From: Pseudomonas brassicacearum
GTDB taxonomy: Bacteria; Pseudomonadota; Gammaproteobacteria; Pseudomonadales; Pseudomonadaceae
Direction: 5' to 3'
Assembly (NCBI RefSeq): GCF_003732265.1
Contig: NZ_MOBK01000004.1
Coordinates: 124,001 to 188,000 of the forward strand
Length of the DNA stretch: 64,000 nucleotides
A program made the position numbers and the translations under genes. Below, piece after piece: positions 58,124-64,000 of this stretch (within the stretch, counting starts at the first letter, position 1; every line of letters begins with the position of its first letter). The notes below the pieces were generated by a model. The model did no database searches, was not told where the DNA came from, and saw nothing but the letters and a program-made list of their open reading frames with translations.

Positions 58124-58195
58124 GTAGGTTGGCATGATCTGTGGATAATTCTGCGGCCAGGGTTATCCACAACTGTTCATTAAAGGGCGCAGCAG
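58124..58195. other. lpxL-pilZ spacer with two exact DnaA boxes
   Basis: 72 bases containing TGTGGATAA at 58140-58148 and TTATCCACA at 58163-58171, in inverted orientation and 14 bases apart. This is the tightest pair of exact boxes outside oriC. AAAGGGCGCAGC precedes the next start codon. Confidence 0.7.
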
Positions 58196-58435
58196 ATGTC
58201 CGAACATCGCAAATCGTTTCGCATCAAGATCAGCCACGAAAGCTTCGGCGAATGCCTGGGCCAGACGCGCAACCTGTCGACCACGGGTGTCTACGTCAAG
58301 CACCCGCGCCTGTCGTCGTTGCCCAAAGGCGCGGTGGTGTATGGCCAGGTGCAGGACTTACCCACAGGTGCGCCGCGAGTGCGCATGGAAGTGATTCAGG
58401 TCGATGCCGACGGGATAGACCTGCGCTACCTCTGA
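58196..58435 (+). CDS. PilZ domain protein (c-di-GMP binding)
   Basis: 79 residues, little more than the PilZ core. Both ligand motifs are intact: RxxxR at residues 5-9 (RKSFR) and N-L-S-T-T-G at 26-31, fitting (D/N)xSxxG. It should therefore bind cyclic di-GMP. It is shorter than the usual 100-residue domain because the C-terminal helix is missing. Comparable to PA0012. Its stop codon directly abuts the stop of the convergent TPR gene. The target process is unknown. Confidence 0.88.
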   Translation: MSEHRKSFRIKISHESFGECLGQTRNLSTTGVYVKHPRLSSLPKGAVVYGQVQDLPTGAPRVRMEVIQVDADGIDLRYL

Positions 58436-58750
58436 TCAGTGAGCGTTGCGCTCGAGCTTCTTCAGAAACACCGTCATTTCCTTCTCTGCCTGCTTGTCGC
58501 CATGGGCGCGGGCGGCTTCCAGACCTTGTTCCCATGCCAGGCGGGCAGCGGCGAAATCATCCTTCGCCAGATGGGCCTTGCCCAACAGCTTCCAGGCCGC
58601 TGAATACTTTGGATCGAATTCGACGCAGCGCTGGAAATGCTCGGCCGCCCGGGTGTTATCCCCAAGATCGAGATAACCCTTGCCCAGGCCGAAGCGCAGC
58701 AATGAGTTATCCACACCCTTGGCGAGCATTTTTTCCAGGGATTCGAGCAT
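58436..58750 (-). CDS. Small TPR protein
   Basis: 104 residues from the ATG at 58750; the frame extends 33 codons upstream, but that DNA is a REP palindrome. Two to three tetratricopeptide repeats are visible: LLRFGLGKGYLDLGDNTRAA, then FQRCVEFDPKYSAAWKLLGK and HLAKDDFAAARLAWEQGLEA. No signal peptide, so probably a cytosolic adaptor of unknown partner. It is divergent in neither direction: convergent with the PilZ gene and downstream of the trkA side. An exact DnaA box lies inside (58707-58715). Confidence 0.85.
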   Translation of the reverse strand: MLESLEKMLAKGVDNSLLRFGLGKGYLDLGDNTRAAEHFQRCVEFDPKYSAAWKLLGKAHLAKDDFAAARLAWEQGLEAARAHGDKQAEKEMTVFLKKLERNAH

Positions 58751-58805
58751 TGAGTGGATTCCTTGTTGAGGTGAATCAGGGAGAGATTTCTCTCTGGAAG
58801 ACCGC

Positions 58806-58883
58806 CTTCGCGAGCAAGCCCGCTCCCACATTGGTTTTGTGGCGATCACAAATCAAATGTGGGAGCGGGCTTGCTCGCGAAGG
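58806..58883. repeat. REP doublet (REPIN-like inverted pair)
   Basis: Arms CTTCGCGAGCAAGCCCGCTC (from 58806) and its complement ending near 58883, separated by about 28 bases. Same family as the pair at 1075, with CCC/GGG in the place of that copy's CTC/GAG. It lies between trkA and the TPR gene. Confidence 0.88.
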
Positions 58884-58911
58884 GGCCAGTCTGCCCAGTG
58901 CAAATACCGGA

Positions 58912-60285
58912 TCAGAAGAAGCTCAACCCCACATGAAACAGCTTTTCCACATCGCGAATATGCTTTTTATCCACAAGGAACAAGATCACATGGTCGCCGG
59001 TTTCGATCACCGTATCGTCATGGGCAATGATCACTTCCTCGTCACGAATAATCGCGCCAATCGTCGTTCCCGGCGGCAAACCGATGTTCTCGATCGCCCT
59101 GCCAATCACCTTGCTCGACTTCGCATCACCGTGGGCAATCGCCTCAATGGCTTCTGCCGCGCCCCGGCGCAATGAGTGCACGCTGACGATATCGCCACGC
59201 CGTACGTGGGCCAGCAAGGTGCCGATGGTCGCAAGTTGCGGGCTGATGGCGATGTCGATGTCGCCGCCCTGAATCAGATCCACATACGCCGGGTTGTTGA
59301 TGATCGTCATCACCTTCTTCGCGCCCAGGCGCTTGGCCAGCAGCGAAGACATGATGTTGGCTTCGTCATCGTTGGTCAGGGCCAGGAAGATGTCGGCGTC
59401 GGCGATGTTCTCTTCCATCAACAAATCGCGGTCGGACGCACTGCCCTGCAACACCACGGTGCTGTCGAGGGTGTCCGAGAGATGACGGCACCGGGCCGGG
59501 TTCATCTCGATGATCTTCACTTGGTAACGGCTTTCGATGGCCTCGGCCAGTCGCTCACCGATCTGCCCGCCGCCGGCAATGACGATGCGCTTGTAGGTTT
59601 CATCCAGCCGGCGCATTTCGCTCATCACCGCGCGGATATTGTCCTTGGCGGCGATGAAAAACACTTCGTCGTCGGCCTCGATGACGGTATCACCCTGGGG
59701 CAGAATCGGCCGGTCGCGGCGGAAAATCGCGGCGACCCGGGTTTCGACATTCGGCATGTGCTCGCGCAATTGCCGCAGTTGCTGACCCACCAGCGGCCCG
59801 CCGTAATATGCCTTCACCGCGACCAATTGCGCTTTGCCTTCGGCGAAGTCGATCACCTGCAAGGCGCCCGGATGCTGAATCAGGCGCTTGATGTAGTTGG
59901 TCACCACTTGTTCCGGGCTGATCAGCACATCCACCGGGATCGCGTCGTTATCGAACAATTCGGAGCGCGTGAGGTACGCCGCTTCGCGCACCCGGGCGAT
60001 TTTGGTCGGCGTGTGGAACAGCGTGTGCGCGACCTGACAAGCCACCATGTTGGTTTCGTCGCTGTTGGTCACGGCCACCAGCATGTCGGCGTCGTCCGCG
60101 CCGGCCTGGCGCAGCACTGTCGGCAGTGAGCCGCGGCCATGCACGGTGCGGATGTCCAGCCGATCACCGAGGTCGCGCAGGCGTTCGCCGTCAGTGTCGA
60201 CCACGGTGATGTCATTGGCTTCGCTGGCCAAGTGCTCCGCCAGCGAACCGCCGACCTGCCCTGCACCGAGGATGATGATTTTCAT
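58912..60285 (-). CDS. trkA: Trk system potassium uptake regulatory subunit TrkA
   Basis: 457-residue peripheral protein that gates TrkH/TrkG K+ channels. Two tandem RCK units: the first Rossmann loop is [17 protein letters not shown] (residue 3 on) and the second is [17 protein letters not shown] (about 233). Each is followed by a TrkA-C ligand-binding domain, for example [20 protein letters not shown] near the C-terminus. Twenty-three bases after rsmB, in the def-fmt-rsmB-trkA gene string. An exact DnaA box overlaps its 3' part (58967-58975). Confidence 0.96.
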   Translation of the reverse strand: MKIIILGAGQVGGSLAEHLASEANDITVVDTDGERLRDLGDRLDIRTVHGRGSLPTVLRQAGADDADMLVAVTNSDETNMVACQVAHTLFHTPTKIARVREAAYLTRSELFDNDAIPVDVLISPEQVVTNYIKRLIQHPGALQVIDFAEGKAQLVAVKAYYGGPLVGQQLRQLREHMPNVETRVAAIFRRDRPILPQGDTVIEADDEVFFIAAKDNIRAVMSEMRRLDETYKRIVIAGGGQIGERLAEAIESRYQVKIIEMNPARCRHLSDTLDSTVVLQGSASDRDLLMEENIADADIFLALTNDDEANIMSSLLAKRLGAKKVMTIINNPAYVDLIQGGDIDIAISPQLATIGTLLAHVRRGDIVSVHSLRRGAAEAIEAIAHGDAKSSKVIGRAIENIGLPPGTTIGAIIRDEEVIIAHDDTVIETGDHVILFLVDKKHIRDVEKLFHVGLSFF

Positions 60286-60308
60286 CCAGTCACTCCATTA
60301 AATCCGTT

Positions 60309-61619
60309 TTAACCGCGCGCGGCGGCAATCTTGATCAGCTTGGCGTAGTAGAACCCGTCGTGCCCGCCTTCCTGGGCCAGCAATTGGCGACCATGCGGTT
60401 GCTTGATTCCGGCCGCCGTGGCGAGGTCCAGTTCACGGGCGCCCGGCGTGCGGGCGAGGAAGGCTTCAATGACTTCGGTGTTTTCGGTCGGCAGCGTCGA
60501 GCAGGTGGCGTAAAGCAGGATGCCGCCGACTTCCAGAGTTATCCACATGGCATCAAGCAATTCGCCTTGCAGCACGGCGAGTGCAGCGATGTCGTCGGGT
60601 TGGCGGGTCAGCTTGATGTCCGGGTGACGACGGATGACCCCAGTCGCCGAGCACGGCGCGTCCAGCAGGATGCGCTGGAACGGTTTGCCGTCCCACCAGG
60701 TCTGGGTGTCGCGACCATCGGCGGCGATCAGTTCGGCGCTGAGGCCCAGACGCGCAAGGTTTTCGCGCACCCGCACCAGACGTTTGGCTTCCAGGTCCAC
60801 CGCGACGACACCGGCCAGTTTTGGCTCGGCTTCGAGGATATGGCAGGTCTTGCCGCCCGGAGCGCAGCAGGCGTCCAGCACCCGTTGGCCCGGCGCCAGG
60901 TCGAGCAGGTCGGCGGCCAGTTGCGCCGCCTCGTCCTGCACGCTGATCCAGCCTTCGGCGAAACCCGGCAGGCTGCGCACGTCGGCTGCGGCTTCGAGGA
61001 TGATGCCGTCCTCACTGTAGACGCACGGCGTCGCGGCGATCCCGGCCTCGGTCAATAACCCAAGGTAGGCGTCGCGAGTGTGATGGCGACGGTTGACCCG
61101 CAGAATCATCGGCGGATGTGCGTTGTTCGCCGCGCAAATGGCTTCCCATTGCTCGGGCCAGAATGCCTTCAGGGATTTTTGCAGCCAGCGTGGGTGCGCG
61201 GTACGCACCACCGGGTCGTGTTCCAGCTCGGCCAGCAGTGCTTCGCTTTCCCGTTGGGCACGGCGCAACACGGCGTTGAGCAAGGCCTTGGCCCACGGCT
61301 TTTTCAGTTTATCGGCGCAACCGACTGTTTCACCGATGGCAGCGTGGGCAGGAACACGGGTGTAGAGCAGTTGATAAAGGCCGACCAGCAACAGCGCTTC
61401 GACGTCCGCATCCGCCGCTTTGAAGGGCTTTTGCAGCAGTTTGGCCGCCAGCGCCGACAAACGTGGCTGCCAGCGCGCGGTACCGAACGCCAGGTCCTGA
61501 GTGAAGCCGCGATCGCGGTCTTCAACTTTGTCCATTTGTGTCGGCAGAGAACTGTTGAGCGAGGCTTTTCCGTTCAGAACAGCGGCGAGTGCCTTGGCGG
61601 CGGCCAGACGCGGGTTCAT
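60309..61619 (-). CDS. rsmB: 16S rRNA (cytosine967-C5)-methyltransferase
   Basis: 436-residue enzyme (Sun/Fmu). The N-terminal NusB-like RNA-binding domain is at about 1-140 ([34 protein letters not shown]). The catalytic domain has [16 protein letters not shown] (SAM loop), [17 protein letters not shown] and [19 protein letters not shown], holding the two catalytic cysteines. Four-base overlap with fmt. A DnaA box occurs at 60539-60547. Confidence 0.96.
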   Translation of the reverse strand: MNPRLAAAKALAAVLNGKASLNSSLPTQMDKVEDRDRGFTQDLAFGTARWQPRLSALAAKLLQKPFKAADADVEALLLVGLYQLLYTRVPAHAAIGETVGCADKLKKPWAKALLNAVLRRAQRESEALLAELEHDPVVRTAHPRWLQKSLKAFWPEQWEAICAANNAHPPMILRVNRRHHTRDAYLGLLTEAGIAATPCVYSEDGIILEAAADVRSLPGFAEGWISVQDEAAQLAADLLDLAPGQRVLDACCAPGGKTCHILEAEPKLAGVVAVDLEAKRLVRVRENLARLGLSAELIAADGRDTQTWWDGKPFQRILLDAPCSATGVIRRHPDIKLTRQPDDIAALAVLQGELLDAMWITLEVGGILLYATCSTLPTENTEVIEAFLARTPGARELDLATAAGIKQPHGRQLLAQEGGHDGFYYAKLIKIAAARG

Positions 61620-62575
61620 TGAGCGACCACCGCTTGGCCGAGCACCGTGCCGACGGCGAACTTCTCTTTACGGCTGTTGAACAGATCGCTGAAGTTCAGC
61701 GCCTTGCCGCCGGGCAATTGCAGGCGGGTCAGGCACAGCGCTTGCTCACCACAGGCGACGATCAAGCCGTCCTTGCTGGCGCTGAGGATTTCCCCTGGCG
61801 CGCCCTTCCCTTCAGCGAGGCTCGCGGCCAGCACTTTCAGCGCTTCGCCGTTCAGCGTGCTGTGGGTAATCGGCCATGGATTGAAGGCGCGAACCAGACG
61901 TTCCAGCTCAACAGCCGGGCGAGTCCAGTCGATGCGCGCTTCGTCCTTGTTCAATTTATGAGCATATGTGGCGAGGCTGTCGTCCTGCACTTCGCCCTCC
62001 AGCGTGCCAGCGGCGAGGCCGGCAATCGCCTGAATCACCGCCGGTGGGCCCATCTCTGCCAGACGATCATGCAGGCTGCCACCGGTGTCTTGCGCGCTGA
62101 TCGGCGTGGTGACTTTGAGCAACATCGGCCCGGTGTCCAGGCCCAGTTCCATGCGCATCACGGTCACGCCGCTTTCACTGTCGCCCGCTTCGACGGCGCG
62201 CTGGATCGGCGCCGCCCCGCGCCAGCGTGGCAGCAGGGATGCGTGGCTGTTGATGCAACCCAGGCGCGGAATATCCAGCACCACTTGCGGCAGGATCAGG
62301 CCGTACGCGACCACCACCAGCAGGTCTGGCTTGAGCGCGGCCAGTTCGGCCTGAGCGTCTTCGTTGCGCAGGGTCGGCGGCTGCAACACCGGGATGTTGT
62401 TTTCCAACGCCAACTGCTTGACCGGGCTCGGCATCAGCTTTTGCCCACGGCCCGCCGGACGGTCCGGTTGGGTGTAGACCGCGACGATCTCATAAGGGCT
62501 GTCGAGCAGGGCCTTGAGGTGTTCGGCGGCGAATTCCGGGGTGCCGGCAAAGACGATGCGCAGTGGCTCAGTCAT
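61616..62575 (-). CDS. fmt: Methionyl-tRNA formyltransferase
   Basis: 319 residues from the ATG at 62575 ([20 protein letters not shown]); the frame extends 13 codons into the def-fmt hairpin. The catalytic region has [20 protein letters not shown], with the HxSLLPxWRG motif, and GLDTGPML. The C-terminal tRNA-binding domain ends with [11 protein letters not shown]. It formylates initiator Met-tRNA; paired with def, which removes the formyl group later. Confidence 0.96.
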   Translation of the reverse strand: MTEPLRIVFAGTPEFAAEHLKALLDSPYEIVAVYTQPDRPAGRGQKLMPSPVKQLALENNIPVLQPPTLRNEDAQAELAALKPDLLVVVAYGLILPQVVLDIPRLGCINSHASLLPRWRGAAPIQRAVEAGDSESGVTVMRMELGLDTGPMLLKVTTPISAQDTGGSLHDRLAEMGPPAVIQAIAGLAAGTLEGEVQDDSLATYAHKLNKDEARIDWTRPAVELERLVRAFNPWPITHSTLNGEALKVLAASLAEGKGAPGEILSASKDGLIVACGEQALCLTRLQLPGGKALNFSDLFNSRKEKFAVGTVLGQAVVAQ

Positions 62576-62590
62576 GTAAAAGGTCTCACA

Positions 62591-62620
62591 AAAGAAAAAG
62601 GCTTGCCGCAGCAAGCCTTT
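62591..62620 (-). terminator. Terminator or attenuator between def and fmt
   Basis: Read leftward: AAAGGCTTGC, 4-base loop, GCAAGCCTTTTTCTTTTG. A perfect 10-base-pair stem with a T-rich tail, in the 57 bases between the def stop and the fmt start. It should reduce read-through from def into fmt-rsmB-trkA. Confidence 0.82.
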
Positions 62621-62632
62621 GAAAGGAGGGCA

Positions 62633-63139
62633 TCAAGCGTTCTGGCGATGGAGCTTTTCCAGTTTCTTCTTGATTCGGTCGCGTTTGAGACTGGACAGGT
62701 AGTCGACGAACAATTTGCCATTCAGGTGGTCGCATTCATGCTGGATGCACACGGCGAGCAGGCCTTCGGCGATCAGTTCGTAAGGCTGGCCGTCGCGGTC
62801 CAGGGCCTTGATCCTGACCTTCTGTGGGCGATCGACGTTTTCGTAGAAGCCCGGCACCGAGAGGCAGCCTTCCTGGTATTGCTCCATCTCGTCGGTCAGG
62901 GTCTCGAACTCGGGGTTGATGAACACCCGTGGTTCGCTGCGGTCTTCGGAGAGGTCCATCACCACGATCCGTTTGTGCACGTTGACCTGGGTCGCGGCGA
63001 GGCCGATGCCTGGCGCTTCATACATTGTTTCAAACATGTCATCGACCAACTGACGCACTTCGTCGTCCACTACGGCCACAGGTTTGGCGATAGTGCGCAG
63101 GCGCGAGTCGGGAAATTCGAGGATGTCTAAAATGGCCAT
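62633..63139 (-). CDS. def: Peptide deformylase
   Basis: 168-residue metallohydrolase that removes the N-formyl group from nascent proteins. All three motifs are present: [22 protein letters not shown] and [18 protein letters not shown], with the metal-binding Cys and HExxH-type histidines. Divergent from the LysM gene, with 168 bases between them. Confidence 0.97.
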   Translation of the reverse strand: MAILDILEFPDSRLRTIAKPVAVVDDEVRQLVDDMFETMYEAPGIGLAATQVNVHKRIVVMDLSEDRSEPRVFINPEFETLTDEMEQYQEGCLSVPGFYENVDRPQKVRIKALDRDGQPYELIAEGLLAVCIQHECDHLNGKLFVDYLSSLKRDRIKKKLEKLHRQNA

Positions 63140-63307
63140 AAGCTTGATTGCTGCACATGTGAGGAAAGTCGGGTCGATGGCCTGGCGGGTCCGAAGATGC
63201 AGGCTACCGTTGTAAAACGTAGCTCCCTTTTCTTAGTAAAGCACGGGGAGCGAGCCACGAAGGCTCTGGCGTTTTACGCGAACGCACATAATAAAGGGAT
63301 TCACCGC
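63140..63307. promoter_or_regulatory. Divergent promoter region between def and the LysM gene
   Basis: 168 bases that must carry promoters for both genes. No clear operator or hairpin is seen. GGGATTCACCGC precedes the LysM start; GTGAGGAAAGTCGG lies upstream on that side, outside the usual ribosome-site distance. Confidence 0.4.
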
Positions 63308-64000
63308 ATGAGGAAATCACTACTCGCCTTGCTCCTTCTGGCTTCGGCCGGTGTGGCGCACGGGCAAGTGCAACTCAAGGAAGGTTTTCCACAGCAATAC
63401 ACAGTGGTTGCGGGGGACACGCTCTGGGACATCTCCGGTAAATACCTGCGCCAGCCGTGGCAATGGCCCGAGCTGTGGCAGGCCAATCCGCAAATCGAAA
63501 ACCCCAATCTCATCTACCCTGGCGACTCGCTGGCGCTGGTCTACGTCAACGGCCAGCCGCGGCTGACCCTCAATCGCGGTGCATCGCGCGGCACGATCAA
63601 GCTTTCGCCTCGGGTGCGCAGTTCGCCGGTGGCCGAAGCGATCCCGAGCATTCCGCTGCGTTCTATCAACAGCTTTTTGCTGAGCAACCGCATCGTCGAC
63701 AAGGTCGAGGATTTCAACGAGGCACCCTACATCGTCGCCGGCGATGCCGAACGCGTGCTGAGCGGCACCGGAGACCGCATCTTTGCCCGCGGTCATTTCG
63801 ATCCCGATCAACCGGTTTACGGGATCTTCCGTCAGGGCAAGGTCTACACCGATCCCGAGACCAAAGAGTTTTTGGGGATCAACGCCGACGACATTGGTGG
63901 CGGCGAAATTGTCGCCACTGAAGGCGACGTCGCTACCCTCGCCTTGCAGCGTACGACCCAGGAAGTGCGCCTCGGCGACCGCTTGTTCAGCGGCGAAGAA
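63308..64000 (+). CDS. tsaP: LysM-domain secreted protein, TsaP-like (3' end outside window)
   Basis: 231 codons are visible from the ATG at 63308, with no stop before the window end. Residues 1-19 are a Sec signal peptide (RKSLLALLLLASAGVAHG). A LysM domain follows at about 30-80 (QYTVVAGDTLWDISGKYLRQ, NPQIENPNLIYPGDSLAL), which binds peptidoglycan. The remaining part, with APYIVAGDAERVLSGTGDRI and ADDIGGGEIVATEGDVATLA, matches the longer body of TsaP (PA0020), which anchors the type IV pilus secretin. Divergence from def is the same as in P. aeruginosa. Confidence 0.85.
   Translation, partial: MRKSLLALLLLASAGVAHGQVQLKEGFPQQYTVVAGDTLWDISGKYLRQPWQWPELWQANPQIENPNLIYPGDSLALVYVNGQPRLTLNRGASRGTIKLSPRVRSSPVAEAIPSIPLRSINSFLLSNRIVDKVEDFNEAPYIVAGDAERVLSGTGDRIFARGHFDPDQPVYGIFRQGKVYTDPETKEFLGINADDIGGGEIVATEGDVATLALQRTTQEVRLGDRLFSGEE

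Noticed and set aside
58751..58849. Upstream extension of the small TPR gene
   Set aside because: The extra 33 codons translate a REP palindrome; the ATG at 58750 has its own ribosome site.

Overview
The window is a stretch of Pseudomonas chromosome spanning the replication origin, most like the P. fluorescens group. The evidence is the gene order mnmE-yidC-yidD-rnpA-rpmH / oriC / dnaA-dnaN-recF-gyrB, the adjacent parAB and atp operons, the GC-rich third codon positions, the common-polysaccharide (A-band) LPS cluster and Pseudomonas-type REP palindromes. Nearly everything right of 24.8 kb is conserved core. The more variable part is the left 24 kb.

Layout. 1-2.4 kb: the 3' end of a dihydrolipoyl dehydrogenase, an Lrp-type regulator and a LysE-type exporter. 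2.4-5.7 kb: a coupled pair of poorly characterised envelope genes (periplasmic repeat protein and DUF3142 lipoprotein). 5.8-11.5 kb: a leftward operon of two methyltransferases, an O-acyltransferase and two paralogous glycosyltransferases, matching the P. aeruginosa PA5455-PA5459 set. 11.96-20.95 kb: the divergent rightward operon rmd-gmd-wbpW-wzm-wzt-wbpX-wbpY-wbpZ, which makes GDP-D-rhamnose, polymerises D-rhamnan and exports it by ABC transporter. 21-24.7 kb: a three-domain flavin/iron-sulfur oxidoreductase, a glutathione transferase and a LysR regulator. 24.8-29 kb: glmS, glmR and glmU (UDP-GlcNAc supply). 29-36.2 kb: the complete F1Fo ATP synthase operon atpIBEFHAGDC, read leftward. 36.3-40.6 kb: mnmG-rsmG-parA-parB. 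41.1-45.1 kb: rpmH-rnpA-yidD-yidC and mnmE; rpmH is a 44-codon gene. 45.15-45.63 kb: oriC. 45.6-51.8 kb: dnaA-dnaN-recF-gyrB, with a perfect parS inside the end of recF. 52-64 kb: plsC, gmhB, glyQS, tag, lpxL, a PilZ protein, a TPR protein, trkA, rsmB, fmt, def and the start of a LysM protein (TsaP-like).

How it works together. Most genes left of oriC run leftward and dnaA-gyrB runs rightward, so they are co-directional with forks leaving oriC. The main exceptions are the CPA export operon and the plsC-glyQ and trkA-def blocks. The left part makes and decorates one LPS O-polysaccharide. The centre holds replication initiation, segregation, ribosome/RNase P, membrane insertion and energy genes.

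The most notable signal beyond ordinary annotation is a field of exact DnaA-box nonamers (TTATCCACA on either strand). I counted 28 by eye, all between 20.3 and 60.6 kb, against about 0.5 expected by chance in 64 kb. Many lie outside oriC, several directly beside stop codons. I saw no prophage, insertion sequence, CRISPR array, tRNA or rRNA gene, and no convincing novel defence or metabolic system.
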